Positions 48,754 through 61,188 of a stretch of 64,000 nt of DNA are shown here, one piece after another. Numbering within the stretch: position 1 is the first letter of the stretch; every line of letters starts with the position of its first letter. The translations under genes and the position numbers were made by a program. Source of the DNA: Isoetes taiwanensis (Eukaryota; Streptophyta; Lycopodiopsida; Isoetales; Isoetaceae); assembly GCA_021234155.1 (NCBI GenBank), contig JAJEKV010000014.1:6465563-6529562 (forward strand). The letters are read 5' to 3'. The notes beneath the pieces are model-generated. The model did not search any database. It worked only from the letters and a program-made list of their open reading frames with translations, and was not told the DNA's origin.

Positions 48754-51149
48754 CACATGTCAATCGTCGCTTACATAGCTTTGTTACCTCTAACCATTCT
48801 GTGAAGGTCAACTTTCTATGGCTGATAACTATCTTCCTGATCATGTGAACAAGTTAGCATTAGCATGAAGGTCTATTTGTTATGCCTTATTGCCCAAGTT
48901 TTAGAGAGGCTATTTATCTGTTCTTTTGCTGAGGTCTTCAGATTATACAAGAAAAGGTAGCTTGGGGCAATTACAACTTATCAAATAGATTGCAAGAAAT
49001 CAAACAGAGTGCAAGAAGATTTTGAAGCAATGATTGACTTTGTCATCAGGAGGGAGGTCCAAAGGGATGAGATGCCCCATTTCCTTCATTTCACTTCATA
49101 TAACATGTTTCGGAAACTTGGAATTGTATTTTGTATTACTGAACGATAACACCATGATTAATGACAACTCTAGATAGTGCAAGAATTGTTGGGCATCTTA
49201 GCAAGAACTAACCTTTCTACTTGTGTTATAACAGAACGTTGGAATTTGCTAATGATGGCACAAGTGCCTCCCACAACATGCATGTGCTAAAAAAACCCAG
49301 ACTATAGTCCATTATTTTCCCATTAGCATGTAAGTGAACATTCATTTACTAAGTAAAGTTCTCCATTTCTTGCCATTGCCCTTTTTTGGATCATGTTTAA
49401 AAGCGGTCTCATTAGACCCATTGCTCGATGACACCAACAGGTTAAAATCATGCATAATATAATATTCATATGTATTTTGATGTATGCAAAAGTACGCAGT
49501 ACCTTTTGCATGCAAACATTATGTATATAATATCGTCTTCAATAATTCTAGGCAAATTAATTATTGTAGAAATTTAGATTTGTGCCTTGCATGTTCATGA
49601 ACATCTTTTGGACCATTCCAAAATAGACAATCCAACAAATGACATCTTCAAACAAATTGTAAAAGATCAAATTGCCCAACATTTTTTAGACTTTTGTAAA
49701 AGTAACCAATTAGCATTGTGTTAGCTTGGTCAACGCATGCAAGGCAAACTGAAGACCAAGAGCTAACGACAAGAACCAAAGCAAATCTCAACGTATATGA
49801 GACAGGCTAAGCCTCACTTTACCTGCATCATACATCACCAACATAATCATTCCATCGTAATTTCTTGCACCAATTCATATCATAAACTTAACTTCATTTG
49901 AGATTAGAGAAATTGAGATAACAGATGAGAGAATCACATAATCATACTCAAAATATCATACTTCAACATAATATTATTCAACTGATCAAGAAAGATACTT
50001 ACAACTTCAAAAGCTTTGCCCAGATGTCATCTTCCAAAATTGGGCCTCCCTTCTACACAAATTCTTATACAAAATTGCACTTGATCCTAGCCACCAAATC
50101 TGGGCAAATCTCAACCTTAGATCCAAATTCTAACTACCATAAGTTCACTAGATCTTGCCATTTCAACATCAAATCTAGGCCATCTACTTGCAACTACCAT
50201 ACTCCTCTAGATTCATGACACATCATTAACTTATCAACCATTGAAAATATTTCTTAAGGACTTTAATACTCCTTCAAGTCCATAGGCTCCACTTCAGTAC
50301 ATCATAAACGCTTCCTTCACAATATTTGCACATTTTTTACATTTTCTCCACATTACACCCATATTGAGCTACATATCCGTGCGCCCAAAAAGGGTATGAA
50401 AATGCGCCAGCATTTGCCATTTGACTTGATCGATTTATCTCCATGTGTGATATTTCATATGCCTTCTTCAGCTGTAATACCATTTCGGATTTTGGTCTTC
50501 CAAGGATGATTTCGGCCTTGATATCAGCAGCTAGCAGTTTGCCATTTGATCTTGAACCGAGATGTCAAAGATTTTGATGTATTTGGAAGCCTGTTCCATC
50601 TCTAAATTAGGTCTTGAGATGATTTCGGATTTTAGGTTCTACAAAAACAATTTCGGCTCCAGATATTTTTCATAGTATCGCCTTTTATTCTATCCATGTG
50701 ATTGTATTTAGCATCAAGACTCTAATCTATCTGAACCCATTTGCTGCATCGGCAAGTTCTGAAAGGGTTTTCAATGGATCTTTGAATATTTTGGCAAGCA
50801 CATGGCCTTCAGCAGATATTCTGGCCTTTAGCAGGTGGCCCATTTTGTGCCTTACACATGAACCGACACATTTCTTCGGTTGGTTTCATGCTCTAAAAGC
50901 AAGATCGAAATCCTTTGCAACATCGGTCTGTCTTGAAAAGAACCAGATTTGTTATTCTTGCAACATGCTCCAAGCTTGATTCGTGTCACTTTGACTAATG
51001 ATACATTTGGATACGGGAGGTTTTCAAGTTTTCTGTGAACTCCTCTTTGTAGACCTGAAGTCTTTCCAAAAGCAACAAGCTTATGGTTATTCCAAGCTTC
51101 AACACAGGTCTGAAGAATCTTTTGCTTTTTATATAAGCTTAAATCATCA
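48754..51149. other. Gene-free stretch
   Basis: I recognise no gene. The minus frame at 50,852-51,496 (214 codons) is the longest, but it crosses the GGGCGAT minisatellite, which supplies a Pro/Thr/His-rich low-complexity middle, and the flanking parts match no family. Between 50,400 and 50,680 a GATTTCGG(A/C) word recurs four to five times at irregular spacing. Confidence 0.4.
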
Positions 51150-51232
51150 TGGGCGATGGGCGGGTGGGCAGGTGGGCGATGATCGGGTGGGTATGGGCGA
51201 TGGGCGGGTGATCGGGTGGGTATGGGCGATCG
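51150..51232. repeat. G-rich minisatellite with quadruplex motif
   Basis: Built from GGGCGAT, GGGCGGGTG and GATCGGGTGGGTAT words. A 29-bp unit starting GATCGGGTGGGTATGGGCGA repeats at 51,181 and 51,210. GGGCGATGGGCGGGTGGG at 51,151-51,168 satisfies the four-run G-quadruplex pattern. A TATATAAG string lies just before it (51,131-51,138). Confidence 0.9.
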
Positions 51233-51543
51233 ATAGCGATACCAGGTAAGTACATCTCTATATGTAAAATAGTGTAGATTAGAAATACAATAAATGTGTT
51301 CGGGTTTGGAGTGAGTAGCCGATTGTCTGTGTATGAATATACCATCTGGGTATTGTATCAAGACAAACTGTTGACACAAAATAATAGAATAGATTAAATA
51401 CGGTACTATCATAATCCGGCATGATTGGATTATATGAAGATGGTGGAAGCCCGCATGAAGGGAAACATCAGAGAAAGGAACTCGGGATTCCGGCACTCGG
51501 CGATTTTAAATTAGAGATCCGTTGGAAAAAAAAGGGGGGTGCA

Positions 51544-51573
51544 TAACATAACATAATATAATATAATATAATC
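51544..51573. repeat. ATAAC/ATAAT pentanucleotide microsatellite
   Basis: About six units of ATAAC then ATAAT between GTGC and CGGATTT. No feature is associated. Confidence 0.85.
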
Positions 51574-52021
51574 GGATTTAAAATTACTTGAATAGCGAAA
51601 AGGGAGGGGATACGTGGCAAATCGGGAGAGACTCGTGAAAAAAAAAATGTAGGGAATTAGCACGTATGACTGGTCCGACGTGTCGTCATAATCATTAGGC
51701 CTACGAAAAGGGTAATAATGAAAATATAGAGAAGGGGAGGATAATGTACGGGTGTCAGTGCAGCAGATAGTGGACAGGTGGCGGATATACGCGTACGAAA
51801 ATCCGAAAACAGGATAAGACAAGACCAGCATTTAAGACAGACGGGGGGCGTAATAAAGAAGCGGGAATTTAGATAGATTTTCGTAACCCTAAAGGTTATA
51901 GCACAGTGATAACGAGGAGAAGACGAAGTGTGAAGCTCCGCCTTCAAGATTTCACGACCTCTTGAGTTCAAGCTTAGCAGGGAAGCGTCAGCCCAATTCC
52001 GGCTCAACTCAGAATCAGGAA

Positions 52022-52606
52022 ATGGATAAAGGGAAGAAAGTTGCCGTCGACAGTGATGGTTAAAGGTAGAATGTCAAGAAGCGCCCAAGATCTGAGGTTC
52101 CGGGCAATCTCACAGTGCCTTGGAACCCTGATCTCGAAGATCTTAACCCATGGTGTATTTGTGAGCCAGATTGTATGTGTTTAGGCCGAGATCTGTCAAC
52201 ATGCATAAGTTGTGGACGAGTTCACTGCCTATTTTGTGATCGCATTCACCATGCGCAATCAATGCGGGATCATGGCTATAATCTCGGGCTGCTAGGAGTG
52301 CTCGAAGTCTTAGGAGACAAGAATGATTCAGTCCGGCGCCAGGACATGGACAGGACGATGCAATGCTTCAATCAACTCCAGATACATGCAGCAATTCAGA
52401 AGTCTTCCAGCTACCAACATAATCTTATGATATGTTATTTTGGCAAAGTATGCATATATTGTTGCGAGAAAAATCCAGTCGATTTTATGTGCCGAGCTTT
52501 TAGGGGAAGGAATTTGGAAAAGGTCAAGAAGATAGAAGAGCTGTCTGCAGAAAAAAGCAAAAAAAGTAAATCTCCGGGAGTAAGAAACAAGGAAAGGATG
52601 GGATGA
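52022..52606 (+). pseudogene. PLATZ-family zinc-binding protein, two early stops
   Basis: PLATZ proteins are plant-specific, zinc-dependent DNA-binding regulators. The frame from ATG 52,022 runs MDKGKKVAVDSDG, TAA, Arg, TAG, NVKKRPRSEVPGN and then stays open to TGA at 52,604-52,606 (195 codons including stops). The Cys/His region follows the PLATZ plan. CEPDC, then TCISCGRVHCLFC and IHHAQ make the first zinc site. RRQDMDRTMQCFNQLQIHAA corresponds to the family's Val-Arg-x-x-Asp-Leu...Asp-Cys...Val-Gln-x-Tyr block. CIYCCEKNPVDFMC is the final Cys cluster. A basic tail (KKIEELSAEKSKKSKS) ends it. Both stops would be Gln codons (CAA, CAG) before C-to-T change. A 5' exon/intron boundary there is the alternative. 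The family resemblance is my reading of the spacing, not a search result. Confidence 0.65.
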
Positions 52607-53180
52607 AGGGCAAGAACGGAGGGGCTTGAAGGGGTTAAATGCTTTGATTTTATTTTATTTTGTTCTCTTCTGTTTTTCTGTTCGTCTTTTATATCAACCT
52701 TTTTTCGGCTTCACCAGTGATGTTCTGGCAACTGCCAAAGATAAGTAATCCGTATCAGCTCATGGCTGAATACAAAATGTTTAGGTGATGCGAGTAAATC
52801 CATGCAGAAAAGGAACAAACTATGTTTTGAGAAATAGTCGTGCTTAAGGATGGCTGAATACGCCAGAATATGTTTCTGTGGAAAACCACTTTTTGAATAC
52901 AAAGTTAGAATGATGTATGAAATACAACTCCTCTATGTATCGCAGATCGACAGTTCTTAGCGTGAATTACTTTCCCTTTAAAGTAAAGCATTATATTCCT
53001 TATCTATGTCTCTTAGATCACTCTAGACGGAATGTATTCAATTAGTAATGTAACTGTAGATTTCTCCACACCTTTCTGTGATGACTCTACAAAACTGTAT
53101 AGGATGGTATACGAGAATACGAGGAAATGACTCTAAACGTAAATATGGGACACTATACCCACCCCTAAGTATAGGGATAG
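52607..53180. other. 3' flank of the PLATZ relic
   Basis: A T-rich region (52,640-52,700) follows the coding part, as in plant 3' UTRs. Nothing else is recognisable up to the L1 poly(T) at 53,181. Confidence 0.4.
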
Positions 53181-53275
53181 TTTTTTTTTTTTTTTTGAAG
53201 AACTGTGTCATCAATATATTAAAAGAATGGTAATGTTACAAAGCAAGTGAGGAGGAAGGAGAACTGCCCCAAAGA
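53181..53275 (-). mobile_element. L1 LINE 3' end, heavily 5' truncated (minus strand)
   Basis: A T16 run (53,181-53,196) is followed by GAAGAACTGTGTCATCAATATA and continues almost identically to the L1 piece at 19,811-19,898, ending near GCCCCAAAG. It is therefore a ~95-bp 3' end of the same L1 family, inserted in the reverse direction. No target-site duplication was evident. Confidence 0.8.
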
Positions 53276-53885
53276 TTTCCATGAACTATCTTTTACATGA
53301 TTCTATTTTTCGTAAGATGTACAAATTGGGCGACTAACAAACTGCTACAAGTTAACAAATGGTAAGTTCTCTTCGTGCACAGTTAGTTATACAGTATGTG
53401 TATCCACCCAAATACAGGGAAAAATGACAGCAGACACGGCAGTAAAGATATTAGTTAAACAAGATAGCAACCACAGAACACATGAACAGATACGCAGGAG
53501 CAAGGAATAGTTGTAGTACACAGAGGCAGTAGGAAATAGAGAAGGCAGATATTCATAACAGCAGGCAGACTGGGGAAAGACAAATAAACAGGTGGAAATA
53601 GGTGGATATAGAAGAGCATGTATCGAGACCAGCAGGCTTAATAAACAGGTGGGCCTCACAGAGTCAACGTTAAACGAAAAGAGGACAAAGGTGGTGGACT
53701 CGGGATGAACTCAAAACTCAAAATTGACGGGAGAAAAGGTAAACAGAAGGCAGCCGAAAACAACGACGTGTAAGGCCGACATACAGACAAAATGCAGATG
53801 GAAATGAACAGATACACGGACGACAAAAAGGTGAAGAACGGACAATGAAAGCACATGGGAGAGAGGCAAATCATAGGAACAAGAG

Positions 53886-54275
53886 TGGACAGCATAAAGT
53901 GCGGAACAGAGAGTTCCAACCTCCGCCGCACGCCAGTATAGCGAGGGCTAGACCCACCAACTGGTAAACTGGACCACTACAAATCTAAAAAAGGTAAATA
54001 TACAAGGTCGCAAGACCATAAGAGTAAAAGGTGGACAGAATAAGATACGGGACAGAGAGGCCCAGCCTCCGCCGTACACGAGGATAGCGAGGGCTAGACC
54101 CACCAACTGGTAAATCTGGACCACTATAAACTCAAAACAAGTGCAAAATGCACAAATTGCGAAATGCGAAAACGTAAGAGTAAAAAGCGGACGGAACAAG
54201 TTACGGGACGGAGAGGGTCAGCCTCCGCCGTACACCAGGATAGCGAGGGCTAGACCCACCAACTGATAATTCTGA
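53886..54275 (+). repeat. ~150-bp tandem repeats in the LINE 5' region
   Basis: Two full units (53,886-54,030 and 54,031-54,186) and one partial unit (54,187-54,275) each begin G(T/C)GGAC and contain CTCCGCCG at 53,921, 54,067 and 54,223, followed by ATAGCGAGGGCTAGACCCAC. They resemble the promoter-bearing monomers found at the 5' end of some LINEs. Confidence 0.9.
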
Positions 54276-54279
54276 ATAG

Positions 54280-55064
54280 GTTGGTTGAATTAGAAAAAGG
54301 AAATGTTCAATTGAATGCATGTGAACCATTTGATAAAATAAAACCGCATATCACAGAGTATGAGGAACATAATAGAATTAGGCATGACGTTAGGCTAATA
54401 GGGTAGCAGAGAAACCTAACGAGGACACGTACCAAGTGACTGCAGAGGTGATAGAGGTGGTCTTCAAAGAGCACCGGAGCATCATCGTCAAAGCCGTACG
54501 ATCGGGTCAATGGAGGGGGAGGGCGAGGCACATAAACTTGACGCTCAGAGACCGGCCAGCCAAAGAGAGGGTGTTGCACACAGGATCCAGGCTGAGAAAC
54601 GGGATCAAGGTACAGGAACCTCTAACAGTCATGCAACGACAGGGGCTACACCGGGAGCTGGCCAAGGCCAGAGAACTGAACCAGGCAGGGATACAGGGGG
54701 GGTAAAAAATGGCAAGGTGTTTCTGCACAAAAGAGTGCGAGAATTGACAGGAACGGGGTAGGACCAGAGATCGGGAGTCCAGGAACCAGGGAGATCGACG
54801 GATGTGGAGAAGGAGAATATCAACCCACTGGGGGTCCTTGCACAAGAGCACCAGAACACGGTAATGGCAGCATTAGCCCCCGACACGAGTCAGTACAGAG
54901 GGGAAGAAAGAGGGGGAAAAGGGGTCGGAGTAGACCGAATAGCACAAGCCGGGAACATGGATCCAACCCCGACCATGAAGACAAGAGGGAGACCGAGAAG
55001 ATTGGAAAATGGAGCAGAACACACGGAGACCCCGAGGGAGCAAGCTCGAGGAAAGAGACGCTGA
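54280..55064 (+). pseudogene. Degraded ORF1-like region of the LINE
   Basis: Short overlapping frames include RLVELEKGNVQLNACEPFDK (from about 54,280), 54,436-54,705 (Arg/Gln-rich) and 54,804-55,064 (ending EQARGKRR-stop). No Cys-x2-Cys knuckle, RRM or coiled coil could be recognised. The position before the endonuclease and the basic, charged composition are what one expects of ORF1, but nothing proves it. The last stop (TGA, 55,062-55,064) overlaps the start of the endonuclease reading. Confidence 0.4.
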
Positions 55065-56170
55065 AGATATGGTACTGGAACTGTACTGGGTACCCTTGGG
55101 ATGATGGGGAGAGGCTGGAAGGAGCACACTGTTGTGATATAATATGTCTAGTGGAGATGTGGGAGCACAACATAAAACGACTGCCAGAGGAGGAAGGGTA
55201 CCAGCTATTCACATGCTGGAAGGACAAAGATTTCAAGAGTGGAAGAGGAAGTGCGGGATTAGCTTGTTATGTCAAAGAAAATGTAGTAAAAAGTGCATGT
55301 ATTTTGCAATCAGATGTCAATAAGAGATACATGATTTTGAATATACAACTACAGAACAAGATGGAGTTAATTCTGATTTTAGCATATTATCCACCAAGCA
55401 GTGATAAACTAGAACTATTAGAATTGGGGGAGACTATGATGAAATGGAAGGAACAGGGACCAATGATATTAATAGGTGATCTGAACGCCAGAACGGGGCA
55501 GGAACAGGCACAAATCATGAGCGTGGAAGACACAAATGGGCAATGGACTAGCACGACAAGATCAGAGGAATGGGATAGACATACAGAAGACAGAGCAGAA
55601 GTCAATGCCATAGGGGAGCTACTACTCGAGATATGTTCGACCACAGGGGTCACTATAGCCAATGGAGTACAGAGGTGGGAAGGGTTAGGGAAGTACACGA
55701 GCCAGAATGCACACGGGAGAAGTATAGTGGATTATGTGATAATGAACGACACTGCAATGGAAATATTATCGGGATTCATGCTCCTAGAATGGTCGATCGG
55801 GAAAAGAGAGAGACATACACCCATACAGTTGACACTTACGGGGAATGAACACACCCCGAGTGACAGACAACAAGAAACAGAAGAAATTAACGGGAAACTG
55901 AAAATGCAGTTTCAAGAGAAGCATGTAGATGTATTTGTACAGTATATCAAAGAAGAAATGGGAAAATGGAATTGGGGGGCACACAGGGCAGACGAAAATG
56001 GGGACATGCTTAATGATATAACAGTGAAAGTAGCAACGGAAGTTTTCTGAAAGAGAAGAAGAAAAAGGGGGAAGGACGCATTCAAGGCCTCGAGTTGGTA
56101 CGACAACGAGTGTAGAGAACAGAAAAGAAAGGTCAGAGAGCAAGAGGGAGAGAGGCATATCAAACCGAGA
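55064..56170 (+). pseudogene. LINE APE-type endonuclease domain
   Basis: The frame reads LKIWYWNCTGYPWDDGERL at its start, then VEMWEH (catalytic Glu), GLACYVKENV, ILAYYPPSS, the hallmark GDLNAR (Asp, Asn) at about 55,477-55,494, and GRSIVDYVIM near 55,714-55,743. It runs on to a linker with WYDNECREQKRK (about 56,095-56,130), usual between endonuclease and RT. The domain nicks target DNA to prime reverse transcription. A TGA at 56,048-56,050 interrupts the frame, and a frameshift around 56,150 moves it to the RT frame. The final conserved Ser-His-Asp-His element is weak (ERHTPIQL). Confidence 0.8.
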
Positions 56171-56175
56171 AAACG

Positions 56176-57350
56176 GTGTATTTGAAGATGCTGAAGGCAA
56201 AGAGAAGTAAAAACTTGGTACAGCACCAGTGGGGACTGGCTAAACTTCTGAAAAAACAACCCCGGCAATTCTGGAAAGGATTTAAAGGGAAAGGACAAGG
56301 GAATCAGAAAAATGGTAGCACGCAAGACGATATTGGGGCAGACGGATGGGAGAGATACCTGGAAAAACTGTACAAGACCGGAGCATCTCCAGCACCAATA
56401 CCAGAGCTACAAGGAATGGACAAACCGTGTTTTAGCACACAGGAAGTGATGATGGCACTAAATAGAATGGCCAATAACAAAGCCCCAAACCTGTATGGGT
56501 TAACTGTGGAATTATTAAAATGTGCAGATACAGCAATAGGCAAACAGGTGACAGACATATTCAACGGCATCATACACACAGGACTCCCAGCCAGATGGGC
56601 GTATAACAGAGTGATACCCCTACACAAGGGAGGGAGCAGACAGGAACCTGGAAATTACAGAACCATAATGGTGAGTTCCATTTTTGCAAAATGGTTTGGA
56701 AAAGTTCTAGACAATAAGCTGAAGCAATGGGCAGAAGGAGGGAACCGGAGAGCACAGGGACAGGCAGGGTTCAGGCCGGAACACTCAACCACGGATCACC
56801 TAGTGACCCTCAGGATACTGGTAGAACAGAATAGAAACCAGGGGAAGAAAGTAATATGCTGCTTCGTGGACTTTAGGAAAGCTTTTGACACAGTTCCGAG
56901 GGAAAACTAATACAAAGGCTTATAGATATGCAGGCACCAAGGATATGATAGGGGCAATTGCCAGATTGTACTATAATGTATATGCGAAAATGGAAGAAGA
57001 AGGGAAAGCAATAGATTGCGATACGGGAGTCAAGCAGGGATGCCCACTATCCTCCACACTGTTCGGAATATACATAGATGCATTACAGGATTTCATAGCA
57101 GAACAGCAAGGGGACAGAGATGCTCCCATACTAGGGGACACCAAAGTACCCATCATGTTATATGCAGATGACCTGAGCATGATGGCCACAAAAAACAAGG
57201 GAATGCACAGGTTACTGAAACTGTTGGAAAGCTTCTGCGAAAAGACAGGATTGACAGTTAATCTTGCGAAAACCAAAATAGTCTTTTTCGGCCACAGGAA
57301 TAGACACAAACCGTTCAGATATTTGGGAATGGAGTCAGAAGAATAAACAA
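56176..57350 (+). pseudogene. LINE reverse transcriptase domain
   Basis: Blocks in order: NRMANNKAPNLYGLTVELLK, RVIPLHKGG with EPGNYRTI, QAGFRPEHSTTDH, CCFVDFRKAFDTV (first catalytic Asp), then after two one-base frameshifts near 56,905 and 56,950, VKQGCPLSSTLFGIYIDAL. LYADDLSMMA follows, with YADD at 57,161-57,172, and then TGLTVNLAKTKIVFFG. All RT motifs are present with catalytic Asp residues intact, so decay is recent compared with that of the copia element. In the last frame a TAA at 57,344-57,346 interrupts ESEE-stop-TKYRYLGYD. Confidence 0.85.
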
Positions 57351-58338
57351 AATACAGATATCTGGGATACGACACGTACGACACAGGAAAATGGGCTAAA
57401 GGGGCAGATACAAGATTCCAAACAGCCATCGGGAGTTACTACAATATGAAAATTTCTACAACAAAAGCAGAATAATAAACTGGGAAATCAAATGCTATTT
57501 GTTCAGCGCAGCGGTCGCAACCACACAACTATATGGGGCAGAGGCCTGGGGACCGGGGCTAACAGAAAAGAAATGGGAAAAGCAGGAAGGAATATTCAGG
57601 CAATGGCATAAACAGGAATTCAAGTTGAGAACGAATACACCACAGATAACCATAGTATATGAGACAGGGTAGAAACCAATGGAAGTAAGGGCATGGGAAA
57701 AGACCATCAGATATCTCATAAGAAACAATGCAGATGGGAAACCGAATAAGTTAGCGAATATCGCGATCAGTGAATCAGCGAAAGCCCACATAATCGAGAG
57801 CAACGGTTGGTTCAGGGATGTAGCAATATGGATAAGAAAAATGGGAATGAATCTGAGCGACCTGATTACTGAAGGAGAATGGAATGATGAATGGGCAAAC
57901 AAAGCTACGCAAGCTTGGCTGCAAAAACACACGGGGCCCAAGACAATCTGGCTTATGACAGTATTCAACCCGGAACAGCAGATAGGACAGCAGATGTATC
58001 AGGATAATTTACTGGGAAAAGCCAGGAAGGATATCCTAGCAAGATTTAGAATTGGAAGCCATGACCTAAGAATTGAAAAGGACAGATGGCGGAGAATAGA
58101 GAGAGATGATCGGATATGCAGAATTTGTAATAGAGGGAAAGTGGAAGATGAAAATCATATGCTAAATGAATGCCCAGTATATGAAGACATCAGGAACAAG
58201 TACAAAAATGTAAGGTGGGGTCAGCCTGTACACACCATGATGGCAAGGACAGAAACAATGAGGGATATGGCAGACGCAATACGGGAAATGACGGCAAGGC
58301 ACCGGGAAGTACATAAAGAAAAAGGGCTTCTGCTATGA
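57351..58338 (+). pseudogene. LINE post-RT region and Cys/His tail
   Basis: After a frameshift near 57,435 the reading includes LYGAEAWGPGLTEKKWE, TPQITIVYETG, an in-frame TAG (57,670-57,672) and KPMEVRAWEKTIRYL. It then stays open to TGA at 58,336-58,338. Near the end CRICNRGKVEDENHMLNEC (58,117-58,173) forms a Cys-x2-Cys-x10-His-x4-Cys-type cluster like those at LINE C-termini. There is no zf-RVT domain of the plant L1 type. Confidence 0.75.
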
Positions 58339-58573
58339 ACCGCCTGAGAGGCGCACCATACATGCCCAGAAATGCTCAGCTCAAAGCTGATTGATAACGA
58401 CGCACCTGTACACGGCCTTGAAGCCGATCCAAAGCGGGGTGCCAGTAATAATCGAGAAAAGTGAAGCCTTCAGAAAAGGTTACATTGTAAACCAGCATGA
58501 TGTGCTAGTAGCGCCCATCAGGGAGCTCGCCCATGCTACATAAGTCCACGGGCCTCAGGGCACAAGGGACAAT

Positions 58574-59760
<1,187 letters not shown>

Positions 59761-60450
59761 ATGGGCTCTGTTTACGACTCTTGCTATTCCGCAGAAGCTC
59801 AGATCTTGGGCCAAGGTTTCCTATCCGGGTTTGTGATTGCTAAAGCTCAGGTCTTGGGCAAACCTTTCCCATCCGAGTTTGGGACAGAGTGCAATTTATC
59901 TGTAACCCCTCTGCCACGAAGAATGGTGGTGTTGAGGAACAAGTACTGGGTACTCCGGCATGGTCGCAGCATCCCTAACGAATGAGGCCTTATTGTCTCC
60001 CATATAGTATACTATCTTTTCCTTACCCCTTTCTTACATTATTTCTGCAGCAATGGAACAGGAATCTAACATATTCCATGGTTGTCCACTTCCTCCTGGA
60101 TTGATAACTAGACATTTTGTCTCTAATTCTTGGTTTTATGCCTCACATTTATCTGCCAACTTCTAGAACAATGGAGTTTTGGCGGAACATGGCCTGGCGA
60201 ACGAAGGTATCCAGTAGGCTGAAGCTGCTGAACAGATGTTCCTCATAGTAAATATTTTTCCAAGTCTGATTCTAAAAAGTAACATCTAGCTTCTGATAGA
60301 TGACAATGGTCTATGGGTTGCTACCAGGAACTGGAAAAGTATGGCATTAACAGAGTTCGAATCATTTCTTCACTATTTAGCACGACACTGCAGACTTCCG
60401 AAGCAGTTGCAAAATCTCTGGACATAATGCAAGAAAAACCACAGATACAG
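59761..60450 (+). pseudogene. Phosphoglycerate-mutase-like (histidine phosphatase) gene, 5' part
   Basis: Three exons. Exon 1 (59,761 to about 60,005) ends VVLRNKYWVLRHGRSIPNE, TGA (59,983-59,985), GLIVS. RHG is the catalytic His motif (59,956-59,964), and plant relatives read Arg or Lys where the TGA lies. Exon 2 (60,167-60,247, 81 nt, TTCTAG|AAC...ATA|GTAAAT) encodes NGVLAEHGLANEGIQ, TAG (60,215-60,217), AEAAEQMFL. Exon 3 (60,328-60,450, 123 nt, ACCAG|GAA...CAG|GTAAGG) encodes INRVRIISSLFSTTLQTSEA, where the family has Ser-Pro-Phe-Ser-Arg-Thr, so a substrate-binding Arg is Thr here. The rest of the gene (Arg-Glu-Arg-Tyr-Phe-Gly onwards) is absent and a glutamate decarboxylase exon follows. 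The internal region 59,786-59,880 repeats an AG(A/G)TCTTGGGC unit. Confidence 0.8.
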
Positions 60451-60683
60451 GTAAGGACGAGCTTTAGCACCTCTATGTCTGATTTTTCCTTCAGTCTCTT
60501 CCATAATACACGAGTTTCATGATACTTTAGTGAATAGAATCTTCCACAACTGGTTACTTTTAAAATGGCTTGAAATAGTGCCATCACTAAAGAGATCTGC
60601 AAATGGGAGGTCTGATTTCTTCAGACGGTTGCACCATTGTACCCCTTGAAGATATATAGAATTGCATTTGATCTTAATCTCAG

Positions 60684-61188
60684 GATCGATGCGTGAACAT
60701 GATAGCCAGGATGTTCCATGCCCCCTTAAACCCGAAGAATCTGCAGTTGGAGTTGGTACGGTTGGATGCTCTGAAGCCGTTATGTTGGCTGGTTTGGCAT
60801 TTAAAAGAAAATGGCAGAATAATCGAAAAGAACAGGGCTTGCCATATGACAAATCAAATATTGTTACTGGAGCCAATGTCCAGGTATTACTTATGCAAAA
60901 ATAAAGTAACTCCATTAAGTATCATGAAACTTTTCTGTGATCCATGCATATATCTTTTTTGCTGCTTGTTCAGGTCTATTGGGAAAAATTCGTGCGCTAT
61001 TTCGAAGTCGAATTGAGAGAAGTTAAGCTTACAAAGTATCGCTATGTCATAGACCCTTACAAGGCAGTACAACTTGTGAATGAGAACACTATTTGTGTGT
61101 GTGCAATTTTGGGATCTACATATAATGGAGAATTTGAAGATGTTGAACTTTTGAACACTCTGTTGAAAGCAAAAAATGCCAAAACAGG
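60684..61188 (+). pseudogene. Glutamate decarboxylase, two internal exons only
   Basis: GAD is the PLP enzyme that makes GABA from glutamate in the cytosol. Exon A (60,684-60,883, CTCAG|GAT...CAG|GTATTA) encodes [14 protein letters not shown], then one frame over [20 protein letters not shown] and [28 protein letters not shown]. One C is missing from the CCCCC run at 60,721-60,725. With it the exon would be 201 nt and in phase. Exon B (60,974-61,188) encodes [39 protein letters not shown] and [18 protein letters not shown], ending K-T-G|G as in GAD. The upstream exons and the downstream exons with the PLP lysine (Ser-Gly-His-Lys-Tyr-Gly) and the calmodulin-binding tail are absent to the window end. 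So it is a fragment. Confidence 0.9.

Noticed and set aside
50852-51496. Minus-strand 214-codon frame
   Set aside because: Its centre is the G-rich minisatellite read as Pro/Thr/His repeats, and the flanks match no family.
54307-57968. Many antisense frames of 80-157 codons opposite the LINE
   Set aside because: They are shadows of a T-poor coding strand; the sense strand carries the endonuclease and RT motifs.
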